The notes under the pieces are model-generated. The model had not been told where the DNA came from and made no database searches. It worked only from the letters and a program-made list of their open reading frames with translations. Shown here piece by piece: positions 1 to 7,895 of a stretch of 45,970 nucleotides of DNA. Source of the DNA: Jannaschia seosinensis (lineage in GTDB: Bacteria; Pseudomonadota; Alphaproteobacteria; Rhodobacterales; Rhodobacteraceae); NCBI RefSeq assembly GCF_001408515.1, contig NZ_CYPR01000019.1, positions 1 to 45,970 of the forward strand. Direction: 5' to 3'. Each line of letters starts with the position of its first letter. Within the stretch, counting starts at the first letter, position 1. Made by a program: the position numbers and the translations under genes.

Positions 1-1031
1 TGCTTCCAGTGCTCGGCCGGGAAGTCGTAGAAGGCCAGCAGCTCGTCACGGTCTTTCACCAGCTTGGCCACAGCCTTCTCGTACTTCGCGCCGTAGATTT
101 CGACGAAGAGATCGAAGGCGGCATTCGCCTCCTTCTTCGTCTCGGCCATCCAGATGTCTTGCAGATCGGCCTTGACCCTTTCATGCATGGATTTGGGGGT
201 CGCGCCCAGCACATTGGCGGTCTTGTGAACCCAACATCTCTGCTCGCGCGTGTCGGGGAAGACATCCCGCAGGGCCGTCCAGAACCCGAGCGCACCATCG
301 CCTGTGGCCAGTTCCGGGGGCACAGTCAGGCCGCGCTTCTTCAGCCCTTTCAGCAGGTCGCACCAGCTGTCGGCATTCTCACGGAACCCGTCTGTGATGG
401 CGAGAATGTCCTTCTCGCCGTATTCGTCGGCGCCAATAATCACCAACATACATTGGCGATCGCCGTCCAGGCGTGGCGTGAAGTAGACCCCATCCGCCCA
501 GATGTAGACGTAGCGCTTGCCCGTGAGATCGCGCTTGCGCCAGGCCTCGTACTCCTCCCACCACGCGGCCTTCAGACGCGTGATGGTCGAGGACGACAGC
601 CCCTCGGCATCAGGTCCGAGGAGCGCCGCCAGTGCCTCGCTGAAGTCGCCCGTCGAGATGCCCTTCAGGTACAGCCAAGGTAGCAACTCCTCGACCGACT
701 TCGCCTTGCGCAAATACGGCGGTACCAGCGCCGAGCGGAACTTGATCTTGCTCCCATCTTCATTGCGGCCGCGATCGCGCACGCGCGGGACCTGCACAGG
801 AATGGTCCCGATCCCGGTCATCATCTCGCGCTCGGGCAGAAAACCATGGCGCACAAGACGCTGGCGGCCCTCCTCGTCCAGAAGATGCGCATGCTCGGCG
901 AGGAAGGCGGATACCTCCGCCTGAACCGCCGTTCGCAGAAGCTCCTTGGCCCCAGCTTGGATTACCTCGGTCAACGGATCCGCAGAAAATTCCGATGGCA
1001 GTTCGAACGGGACAACGGTAGATTTGGCCAT
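1..1031 (-). CDS. IS256-family transposase, C-terminus cut by window edge
   Basis: Mutator-type DDE transposase that would catalyse movement of its own insertion sequence. The frame is open from an ATG at 1031 to the left edge (about 343 residues), so the C-terminus and the final catalytic Glu lie outside. Visible features are the first Asp in IWADGVY (about residue 180), the second in ATGDGALGF (about 245), and the family signature QRCWVHKTANV (about 264-274). No stop or frameshift is seen in the visible part. It lies directly inside an interrupted hsdS gene. The family call is strong; the exact IS name cannot be given without a database. Confidence 0.93.
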   Translation of the reverse strand, partial: MAKSTVVPFELPSEFSADPLTEVIQAGAKELLRTAVQAEVSAFLAEHAHLLDEEGRQRLVRHGFLPEREMMTGIGTIPVQVPRVRDRGRNEDGSKIKFRSALVPPYLRKAKSVEELLPWLYLKGISTGDFSEALAALLGPDAEGLSSSTITRLKAAWWEEYEAWRKRDLTGKRYVYIWADGVYFTPRLDGDRQCMLVIIGADEYGEKDILAITDGFRENADSWCDLLKGLKKRGLTVPPELATGDGALGFWTALRDVFPDTREQRCWVHKTANVLGATPKSMHERVKADLQDIWMAETKKEANAAFDLFVEIYGAKYEKAVAKLVKDRDELLAFYDFPAEHWK

Positions 1032-1127
1032 GGTGGCATATCCTTTCTCTTTTGAGACTGACGGCGCGTGAACACCGCCATGATATGCCGCCTACTTCAG
1101 GCCATCACCAACTTTCGGACATAACTC
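1..1127 (-). mobile_element. IS256-family insertion sequence, right end visible, left end outside
   Basis: Homology of the neighbouring frame to HsdS stops at about 1128, after the HsdS-like residues NTTLFVSNFHG. From there the minus strand reads GAGTTATGTCCGAAAGTTGG, a plausible terminal inverted repeat, followed by about 95 bases of leader to the transposase ATG. The other terminus and the expected 8-9 bp target duplication lie off the window, so the boundary is accurate to only a few bases. Confidence 0.7.
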
Positions 1128-1385
1128 GCCGTGGAAGTTCGACACGAAGAGCGTGGTATTCAAAGGCCAGTAGGGTTCTTCGGAATAATAGACCTTTCCA
1201 ATGGTCCCATAGCGCCCGGTGACAACACCGGGGCCTTGCTTGGCCGGAACTGCGTGGAAGGCTTCGGCTCCTGATGATGAGATAATCGGAACCTGCCCTT
1301 CACGACGTTCCTTTTTGGGAAGGTCGAACCCACGTTGGAGCGTCATGATTTCCCCGAGAGGCTTCTCGGTCCAGCTTGAGGTCAT
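1128..1385 (-). pseudogene. hsdS: Type I restriction specificity subunit HsdS, 5' fragment cut by IS256
   Basis: HsdS gives a type I restriction-modification enzyme its DNA target through two recognition domains. The frame starts at the ATG at 1385, overlapping the hsdM stop as ATGA. The first about 86 residues look like the start of a target-recognition domain (WTEKPLGEIMTLQRGFDLP, then GPGVVTGRYGTIGKVYY and PLNTTLFVSNF). The reading then runs into the IS256 terminus and stops at 1092. A functional HsdS is about 400 residues, so this copy is truncated. The remainder may lie left of the insertion. Confidence 0.85.
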
Positions 1386-3818
1386 TGCGCGAACCCCATG
1401 GCGCGCAGGAGATCGGCCACCTTGCTTTCGAGCGCGCCAAAGTTCTCAGTCAATTCCCGCAGCGTGTGCCCATACCGCTCCGTCAGCACCCGCACGCGGG
1501 CGGTCAGATGCTCCGTCCGCGCCTCGATCTCGGCCTCGATCAGCCCGGCGATGTCGGTCAGCCATTTGTCATCCACGACCAACGAGCGGATCTCGTCCTG
1601 GGTCAGATCGGGATATTTCTTCAGCGTGGCCTCGATCAGCGCCTCCTCGGCTTCCTTGACCGCCTTCTTTGCCGCCGTCTCGGCCGTCATCAGCTTGGCC
1701 ACCTGCTTTAGCAGTTTCGCCTCCTCCGGCTCGACCGCGCTGTCCTTCATGCGCGCCTTGACCGAGGCTGCCGTCAGCTTGCCCGCCTCGGTCAGCGCAT
1801 CGGCCAGCAGCCCGCCCTCGGCCCCGTGTTCCTCGACCAGCTCTTCGATCTCGCGGCCCAGTTCTTCGGCCTTGGCCTGCGCATCCTCCAGCTCCTGCTG
1901 CATCTGAGGGAAGAAGTGGGCGACGATCAGCCGGGGCGGGACAACATCAGCCACAAGGCGCACCTTGTTCACGGTCAGGTCGGCCTCTTCCAGCCATTTG
2001 ACCTTGTTGCCATCGACCTCCTTGCGGGCCTCGCGCAGCTCCTTCGCAGCCTCCCAGCCGTCGTGGGCGATGATGAAGACATCGTCCTGCATCACCTCGG
2101 CCCAGTAGGCCATGAGCCGCTGATAGGCCTCGTATTGGTCGATGAGCGGCGCCTCTGCGAAGCGAGTCAGCATGTCCTCGGCGATGGTGTGGATCAGCGC
2201 CTTGGGCTTGTCTCCCACCTGTATGCCATCCATGAGCGGCGCGTTCTGCCCGGCCCAGCCGTCGAGGATGGCGTGGATTCGGTCGCGGAAGGCGCCGAAC
2301 TCGGGATGGTTGCGGATGGTAGTCCGGACCTCCTCCGGCTCGACCAGCGGATCGGAATAGCCCGGGCGCGGGTTCGGTCCGAAGAGCGTGGCGCGGATGC
2401 CGGGCATTACCTCCCAGAAATTGGCCAACAGGTCGATATCGCGGTTCGGGACGCCGCCTTTCAGGTGCGCTTCGATGTCCTGAAGATCCTCGGGATCGGA
2501 GCCGTCGATGTAGCGCGGGATGTTCAGGTTGAAGTCATTGCGCGTAATCTCGGCGTAGGGAACGAGACAGGAGTAGCCGGGGAGTTCGGCCTGCCGGGTG
2601 TAGGCGTCGGCGATCTTGTGGATGTCCCGTTCGCGCAGGCGATTCTTGTTGCCGTCCTTCATGAAGCCCCGCGAGGCGTCGATCATGAAGACGGGCCGCT
2701 CGGCACAGGCGGCGGACTTGTCCAGCACGATGATCGAGGCGGGGATGCCGGTGCCGTAGAATGAGGTTAGCCGGCAGGCCGATGATCGCCTTGATGTAGC
2801 CGCGCTTGAGGATCTTCTCCCGCAGCTCTGCTTCTTTGTTGCCCCGGAAGAGCACGCCGTGGGGGAGGATGACGGCGCCCGAGCCGGTGGCCTTCATGGA
2901 GCCGAGGATGTGCAGCAGGAAAGCGAAGTCGCCGTTCTTGTCGGGCGGCATCCCGAGGTCGAACCGCCCGAACCTGGTGTCGCTGGTGAGACCCGATCCC
3001 CACGCCTTGGCCGAGAAGGGCGGGTTGGCGACTAGGAAGTCGAACGTCTGGAGCTCTGTCTCGGACGCCTTGAACTGCGGCTCGCCGATCACGTCGCCCT
3101 GGGCGATCTCGGCGTCCTCCCGCCCGTGCATGATCATGTTCATCTTGGCGAGGCCGCGAGTGGTGATGTCCATCTCCTGGCCGTAGATGGTCAGGCTGAC
3201 ATCGGCGGCGTCAGCGGCCTTCAGCAGGAGCGAGCCCGAACCGCAGGTGGGGTCGTAGACGGTCTGCTTCGGCCTGGTGGCGCGGTCCACGCCCGCCACG
3301 GCGGCGACGACACGCGAGACCTCGGCGGGCGTGTAGAACTGGCCCTTGCTCTTGCCGGACTCGGTCGCGAAGTTCCGCATCAGATACTCGTAGGCGTCGC
3401 CCAGGATGTCGTCGCCATCCGCCCGGTTGCGGCTGAAGTTCAGCTCCTCGCGGCTGAAGATGTTGATGAGGGCGGTGAGCGTGGTGACCATCTTGGCGCC
3501 GCGCCCGAACTTCTCGGTGTCGTTGAAGTAGGCCCGGTCGATGACGTTCTTGAGGTCGTTCGCCTCGGCGATCCCCGCGATGGCCTTGTCGATGCCTTCA
3601 CCGATGTCCTTGGTGCCGCGCAGCTTCCGGATGTCCTCAAAGGAGCAGCCCTCGGGAACTTCGATCAGGGCATCCTGCTGACCCGCCCGGTCGGAGACGT
3701 ACTTCACGAAGAGCAGTGTGAGGATGTAGTCCTTGTAGAGCGACGCATCCATGCCGCCCCGAAGCTGGTCGCAGCTGTCCCACAAGGATCGGTAGATGTC
3801 ACTTTTCTTGATTGCCAT
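1382..3818 (-). pseudogene. hsdM: Type I restriction-modification methylase HsdM, one-base frameshift
   Basis: HsdM is the N6-adenine methylase subunit that pairs with HsdS. Start ATG 3818 follows a GAGG ribosome site. Codons 1-352 hold the N-terminal helical domain, the SAM-binding motif DPTCGSGS (about 189-196) and the catalytic NPPF (265-268). At about 2762 one extra A (minus strand CTC-A-TTC) breaks the frame. Removing it restores NL-FYGTGIPASIIVLDK and a further about 459 residues with a coiled-coil C-terminal part, giving about 811 aa, normal for the long HsdM type. No hsdR is visible. A sequencing error at one base is the main alternative to true decay. Confidence 0.88.
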
Positions 3819-4206
3819 GCCGCGCCTCAATTCCAATGCCTTGACGGGTCTCGCACCTCGTACAGCTTTGTGAAAGTGCCCCGGCAAGGCTGGGACCTGC
3901 AAGCACTGTCCAGCCCGCTTCGCTGAGCGGGGTCCTCGTCGGAGTAGTTCGGCAAGAGAAGAGGCTATCCGTTATCCGACAGCGAATGTTCGATTTCCGT
4001 TCCATCTCGCCGAGCGCGACTGTCATCGAAGTGTTCAGCTGCCTGCCCGAAGAATTTGCGTCTTTTCGAAGACTTACAAGCTATTCACCAAATCCGGGCA
4101 GTCATCAGGTCCGGAGAATATCGGCCCTGAGAGACCGCTTCGGGGGCTCTTGGCGACCGAGCCGGTGCTCAGCCTCACCCACATAACCCTTGAATATAAC
4201 AAGAAA

Positions 4207-4224
4207 ATCCGGCCGCGGCCGGAT
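4207..4224. repeat. 18-bp perfect palindrome
   Basis: ATCCGGCCGCGGCCGGAT is its own reverse complement. No T-run follows on either strand, so a simple intrinsic terminator is unlikely. It could be a protein-binding site, a RIP/REP-like element or chance in a GC-rich region. Confidence 0.5.
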
Positions 4225-4250
4225 CGGGAGAACGCTTTCGCAGTGGCAAG

Positions 4251-4266
4251 TGGCGGAGGGGATGGG
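4251..4266 (-). other. Possible tRNA-Ser 3'-end remnant (attachment-site scar)
   Basis: The minus strand reads CCCATCCCCTCCGCCA, which looks like the T-arm/acceptor end plus CCA of a bacterial tRNA-Ser. The rest of a tRNA is absent: the T-loop core GTTCGAAT does not follow. Tyrosine-recombinase islands often leave such a copy at one border. The length and identity are suggestive only. Confidence 0.3.
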
Positions 4267-4406
4267 CCTGATTTCCAACCTTCTCCACCTTAAGTCATTG
4301 TTTTCATTAATCTCGAATTACGCGTCGCGCTTCGTCCGTCCGTGATCGCGCGCGCCGAAGTCCCATTCGGTAAAGCGAGCCCCGAACCGTTGGTGTCCTT
4401 CTCGGA

Positions 4407-4997
4407 TCAATGCGCGTGTGGATTTTGCCCGGCCGCCAGCGCGAGGTGATGGGCTTGGTGATGCATGCCCACCGTCATCACGCCAATGAACCCGAGGGCC
4501 CTGAAGCGGTCAGGGTCGGCGCCGGTCACGACCAAGGCCGCGCCACCCGGGATCTCCGCCGCCTGCATGGTCCAGCCCTCGACACCATCCATCGTCGCTG
4601 CGTGGGACGAGACCATGGCGCGGATCGAGCTGGTGACGCCCGCGTCCGCCGAAGTCGCCTCGAAGCGGGCACCGCCGTCGATCTCCTCGACGCGGACGCG
4701 GGCGCGGAGCGTCACGTTGTCCATGTCGATCAGATGCTGGCGAAGCGCCTCGATATCGACGCGGCTCCAGTCCGTCTCCGGATCCGCCATCAGCTGCGCG
4801 ACAATCTCCTGAATGGCAGCGAAGGCGGATTGTCCCCCCTCCATGAGCTCTGCGGGCAAGGCGTCCGCGTTCATCCCGTGGCCGCCGCGGGACATCCCGG
4901 GCACATGCCGCATCCCGCCATGCTGACCGGCCGCATCCTGAGCCAGCGCGAGACCGGGCGACGCAAGAAGGGTGACGACTAACGCAAAACGGATCAT
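4407..4997 (-). CDS. Secreted His/Met-rich protein of unknown function
   Basis: This 196-aa product starts at the ATG at 4997, chosen because a GGAGG site precedes it and an N-terminal signal peptide follows (MIRFALVVTLLASPGLALAQ, cleavage near AQ-D). It should act in the periplasm. The mature N-terminus (QHGGMRHVPGMSRGGHGM) and the C-terminus (MHHQAHHLALAAGQNPHAH) are rich in His and Met, which suggests metal binding, perhaps copper; this is inference. I do not recognise the family. It is divergent from the Crp/Fnr-like gene across only 54 bases, so that regulator is a natural candidate to control it. Confidence 0.75.
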   Translation of the reverse strand: MIRFALVVTLLASPGLALAQDAAGQHGGMRHVPGMSRGGHGMNADALPAELMEGGQSAFAAIQEIVAQLMADPETDWSRVDIEALRQHLIDMDNVTLRARVRVEEIDGGARFEATSADAGVTSSIRAMVSSHAATMDGVEGWTMQAAEIPGGAALVVTGADPDRFRALGFIGVMTVGMHHQAHHLALAAGQNPHAH

Positions 4998-5051
4998 GGG
5001 GCCTCCAGTGGGTGCATAGCCCCCTTGTTGCAGAGGATTGCCGATAGCCAT

Positions 5052-5065
5052 ATGATCAAGATCAT
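5052..5065. promoter_or_regulatory. Short inverted repeat ATGATC-AA-GATCAT at the regulator start
   Basis: Two perfect 6-bp arms around AA overlap the first codons of the Crp/Fnr-like gene. The spacing differs from the TTGAT-N4-ATCAA Fnr consensus. If translation really begins at 5064, this would be an autoregulatory operator next to the start codon. Confidence 0.3.
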
Positions 5066-5600
5066 GCCGACGTCGATTTCCTTGCTTTTTCAGGATGCCG
5101 GCGACACCGGGCTTGCCGCTGGTGAGACGCTTTTCGCAGCGGGCGAAGATGTCGCCAACATCTACATGGTGCGCTCCGGCAGAGTGCATCTGCATCGCCA
5201 CACGACGCATGGCGCGCAAATGGTTTTGCAGAACGCGGGTCCGGGCGGGGTCGTCGCCGAAGCCTCAGCATATTCATCCCGGTATCACTGCGATGCCGTC
5301 GCCGCCGAGGAAAGCGTCGTCGCAGGCTTGCCGAAATCCCGCTTTCTGAGCGCGCTCGCGGATGATCCAGCGATTGCCGCAAGTTGGTCCGCCATGCTGG
5401 CGCGCAGTGTTCAAGCTGCAAGGTTCAGGTCAGAGATCCGCTCCTTGCCGAAGGTCGCGGATCGCCTCGATGCCTGGCTTGGAGAAGGAAACAGCCTGCC
5501 CGAGAAGGGCCGCTGGCAGGAGGTGGCCGCCGAATTGGGCATAACGCGGGAAGCGCTCTATCGCGAATTGGCGCGGCGCCGAACAGAGAACCGCGCATGA
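5052..5600 (+). CDS. Crp/Fnr-family transcriptional regulator
   Basis: About 182 aa. An N-terminal cyclic-nucleotide-binding-like beta-roll is visible ([28 protein letters not shown], with VVAEAS where the family usually has GExx), followed by a long helix and a short C-terminal winged helix ([19 protein letters not shown]). No Cys cluster is present near the N-terminus, so it is not a classical Fe-S Fnr. Start ATG 5052 is preferred over TTG 5025 and ATG 5064 because AGAGGA lies upstream, though the spacing is long. Its stop overlaps the ynfA start as ATGA. It probably regulates itself and its divergent neighbour. Confidence 0.85.
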   Translation: MIKIMPTSISLLFQDAGDTGLAAGETLFAAGEDVANIYMVRSGRVHLHRHTTHGAQMVLQNAGPGGVVAEASAYSSRYHCDAVAAEESVVAGLPKSRFLSALADDPAIAASWSAMLARSVQAARFRSEIRSLPKVADRLDAWLGEGNSLPEKGRWQEVAAELGITREALYRELARRRTENRA

Positions 5601-5916
5601 CTTTCGCTTGGTATCTGATCGCGGCATTCGCGGAGAAGCGGGATGCTTCGCCTTCTGGACGTGGGCGCGGCTGGACAAGTCACTGTTCTGGCTGATCCCG
5701 GGCATCGCCAGTCTCGCGCTGTTCGCCTGGGTACTCACGCGCGCCAACACCGCCTTGGCGGGGCGCACCTATGCCGCCTACGGCGGGGTCTACATTGCGA
5801 GCTCGATGCTCTGGATGTGGCTGGTCGAAGGGCGTCGGCCCGACCGGTGGGACGCCGCTGGCCTCGCGCTCTGCCTGATTGGCAGCGCGGTGATCCTCTT
5901 GCCGCAACGAAGCTGA
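5597..5916 (+). pseudogene. ynfA: YnfA-family (UPF0060) small membrane protein, frameshifted
   Basis: YnfA proteins are about 108-aa four-helix inner-membrane proteins related to small multidrug transporters. Translation from the ATG at 5597, which overlaps the regulator stop, gives [13 protein letters not shown] and then loses the family. The family resumes one frame over as [30 protein letters not shown] and on to [19 protein letters not shown]. The net change is one missing base near 5632-5636 (GAG-AA-GCG where GAG-ATC-GCG is expected). Total length, about 106 codons, fits the family. A sequencing error is possible. Confidence 0.82.
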
Positions 5917-6005
5917 TGGGTGGCCAAGCCGCGCGGCAGTCCTCAGACGGCACGGCGACGACCTCGGCGTGGCATCCATCGGTGGAATCTGTTAAAGAAC
6001 ACGAC

Positions 6006-6338
6006 ATGAACAACGTGAGATTTTTTGACGGGCTCGTAGAGCGACTGCAGCGAACCGGGATCAGCGCGGACACGCTTCGTCCCACCGGCGCGCTGATGTG
6101 GCGCGGCGTTCTACTTGGGACGGCGCTCTATCTTGTTCTCGGCGAAGATCCCGAAGCCAACCTGAAGCTCAACGGCGTTTCCTACATCGTCGCCCTCGTA
6201 TGGGCCTATTATGACGGCTTGTTTGCCAGAAGGCTTTGGTCGATGGCCTTTGTGGAGGCGATCTTCCTGCATATTCTGGGCGTCCAGGTCGGCAATCTGC
6301 TCGCAGCGATCTTCGGCAATCCGCTGCTCGGGACATGA
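6006..6338 (+). CDS. Small membrane protein of unknown function
   Basis: 110 aa from ATG 6006, with a weak AAAGAA site upstream. About three hydrophobic segments are visible (ALMWRGVLLGTALYLVLG, SYIVALVWAYYDGLF and MAFVEAIFLHILGVQVGNLLAAIF), so it should sit in the inner membrane. I do not recognise the family. Its stop overlaps the next ATG as ATGA, which suggests translational coupling. Confidence 0.65.
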   Translation: MNNVRFFDGLVERLQRTGISADTLRPTGALMWRGVLLGTALYLVLGEDPEANLKLNGVSYIVALVWAYYDGLFARRLWSMAFVEAIFLHILGVQVGNLLAAIFGNPLLGT

Positions 6339-6613
6339 AAAGTGGCGGCCACCGAGAGAGCCATCTGCCTCTCAGCTCGCTGACCTACATCAGGACTCTG
6401 CATGAACGGTCGCTTGGTGAAGGTAGCGCGTTGCGGCATGAGATATGGTCCCTCGTGGAGGTCGACGGGGAACGCAAGGTTCTCTTCGAGGCTCAGAGCC
6501 CCGGAAAAACTGGCGCTTCGCAGCCCATAGAGCAACGACTGATGACCTTGAGGGAGGCGCTCCGCGGACCGCGAGCGGCTGCACGACAGATCTGGCTGGC
6601 ACTCGAGGACTGA
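6335..6613 (+). CDS. Small hypothetical protein coupled to the membrane gene
   Basis: 92 aa from ATG 6335, sharing ATGA with the upstream stop. It is soluble and charged, with a motif-like stretch HEIWSLVEVDGERKVLFEAQS and a C-terminal helix LMTLREALRGPRAAARQIWLAL. I do not recognise the family. The overlap and the smooth continuation of coding character support it as real; an antisense frame at 6209-6760 is less convincing. It converges on the universal stress gene. Confidence 0.55.
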   Translation: MKSGGHRESHLPLSSLTYIRTLHERSLGEGSALRHEIWSLVEVDGERKVLFEAQSPGKTGASQPIEQRLMTLREALRGPRAAARQIWLALED

Positions 6614-6653
6614 CCTGCGACCCGCATTCGGTGTTGCAAAGCCGACGCCTGGC

Positions 6654-7517
6654 TCATTCTCCGCGTTGCGGAGGAATGGCGAGGACATCGATCTGCGCTG
6701 TCTTGAGCACCTGCTCCGTGACGCTTCCGATGAGCATCTTGGCCAGTCCGCTTCGACCATGGGTGGACATCACGATCAGGTCAGCGTGCTCTTCGGTGGC
6801 CGCCTTCAGGATCTCGTGCGGTGCTTGCGAAGCCTCGTAACGCACGATCTGTCGTAGCCGAGCGAGATTCGTCGAGGAGAGGAATCGAGCAAGTTCGAGA
6901 GCAGCGTCCCGCTGTTCATCCTCGAGATAGTGTTTCTGATCATCTTTCGGGATCGAATGACTGAAGGCGAGACGGAGCGCAGGAGCATCAAATACATAAA
7001 TCAGCGACGTTCGCGCATGGTCGCCAAGTCCCAGCGCCTGGAACCTCAGCAACGCGTCGCGCGAGCCATCGGACAGGTCAGTCGTCTGCAGCACGTGGCG
7101 GTAGTGCCCGGCCGGCGTGGCGTTCGCCATCAGGACCGGGCACTCCACCGACCGGATCGTCCGCTCTGCCGTGGTGCCGACAAACACGTCCCTGAGCACC
7201 TGCCGTCGATGCGACCCGATCACCAGAATGTCGGGCGCTGCGTCCGCCACCGCCTGAGCGATGCCGACGAAGGGAGATGCGAGGATGACGCGCGGCTCGC
7301 ACGCCACGCCATCGACATCCCGAAGCGTTGCAGCCATCTGGCGCAGAAGCGTCGAGGCCTCGTCCCACTCGACGTCCACAATCCGGCGCGGCTGATCGTC
7401 GTCGACGACATGGATCAGGAGCATGGCGGCTTCGAACTGGCGGGCCAGCAGAGTCGCGCGCCGCAGCGCCCGATCCGACCGTTCCGAAAGGTCCGTTGCC
7501 ACCATGATTGTCTTCAT
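6654..7517 (-). CDS. Tandem universal stress protein (two UspA domains)
   Basis: 287 aa, two Usp domains in one chain. Domain 1 (about 1-135) begins MKTIMVATDLSERSDRALRRA and carries DILVIGSHRR. Domain 2 (about 143-287) begins RHVLQTTDLSDGSRDALL and ends with DLIVMSTHGRSGLAKMLIGSVTEQVLK, matching the ATP-binding G2xG9xG(S/T) pattern. Such proteins are cytoplasmic stress factors. It is divergent from the HTH-antiporter pair, consistent with a stress/ion locus. Confidence 0.93.
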   Translation of the reverse strand: MKTIMVATDLSERSDRALRRATLLARQFEAAMLLIHVVDDDQPRRIVDVEWDEASTLLRQMAATLRDVDGVACEPRVILASPFVGIAQAVADAAPDILVIGSHRRQVLRDVFVGTTAERTIRSVECPVLMANATPAGHYRHVLQTTDLSDGSRDALLRFQALGLGDHARTSLIYVFDAPALRLAFSHSIPKDDQKHYLEDEQRDAALELARFLSSTNLARLRQIVRYEASQAPHEILKAATEEHADLIVMSTHGRSGLAKMLIGSVTEQVLKTAQIDVLAIPPQRGE

Positions 7518-7596
7518 CGTCTCCGGTCCCGGGCCTCACTTCTGGGAGCGACGCGCTGCGACGCGTCAAGCTCTGTCTGAATCATCTGATCTGCTC

Positions 7597-7602
7597 TATA
7601 AT
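7597..7602 (+). promoter_or_regulatory. Perfect TATAAT -10 element upstream of the HTH gene
   Basis: TATAAT lies 38 bases before the ATG at 7641, giving a leader of roughly 30 bases. The matching -35 (about 7574-7579, TGTCTG) is poor, so activator help or weak activity is possible. The divergent usp promoter should share this 123-base gap. Confidence 0.45.
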
Positions 7603-7640
7603 ACGCTATCTTAAGCCAAACTCGGTGAAAAGGCGCCAGC

Positions 7641-7895
7641 ATGTCACGCGAGCAATATCGGACCGTGAAGGAGGTCGCGGACCTTCTGCGGGTCAACGAG
7701 GTCACAGTACGACGCTGGATCAAGGACGGCGAGCTCAGGGCGATCGATATCGGCAAGGGATGGCGGATCGGCCCGGACGACCTCGACGCCTTCCTCGAAG
7801 GTCACGCGACGCGGCCCGCCGACAGGCCCAATGGCGGCACGGACACATCTCCGGAGGAGTCAGCAGCACAGAAGACGAAGGAACAGAAGAATTGA
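7641..7895 (+). CDS. Excisionase/MerR-type helix-turn-helix protein
   Basis: 84 aa. The N-terminal 55 residues are an HTH_17-type winged helix (YRTVKEVADLLRVNEVTVRR, then WIKDGELRAIDIGKGWRIGPDDLDAFLEGH), followed by a disordered hydrophilic tail. AAAAGGCG precedes the ATG. The stop overlaps the antiporter start as TGATG, so it probably regulates or is co-produced with that gene. It resembles excisionases, but no integrase is nearby, so a transcriptional role is more likely. Confidence 0.85.
   Translation: MSREQYRTVKEVADLLRVNEVTVRRWIKDGELRAIDIGKGWRIGPDDLDAFLEGHATRPADRPNGGTDTSPEESAAQKTKEQKN

Larger units (their letters stand above)
3819..4406. other. 588-base gap without a convincing gene
   Basis: The open frames here are short and lack recognisable protein features. 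The stretch holds the hsdM leader, an 18-bp perfect palindrome at 4207-4224 and a 16-bp match to a tRNA-Ser 3' end at 4251-4266. AT content rises around 4290-4320. It may be the junction between the restriction-modification segment and the resident chromosome. Confidence 0.5.

Noticed and set aside
3986-4186. 66-codon plus-strand frame in the gap
   Set aside because: No ribosome site, no recognisable features and no coupled neighbour.
6209-6760. 183-codon minus-strand frame opposite the small membrane/hypothetical pair
   Set aside because: It overlaps the end of the universal stress gene and has unordered Ser/Arg-rich content. The plus-strand genes show membrane segments and ATGA coupling.
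7508-7894. Upstream extension of the CPA2 antiporter frame
   Set aside because: The extended N-terminus is Arg/Gly-rich and overlaps the HTH gene. The membrane protein begins naturally at 7895.
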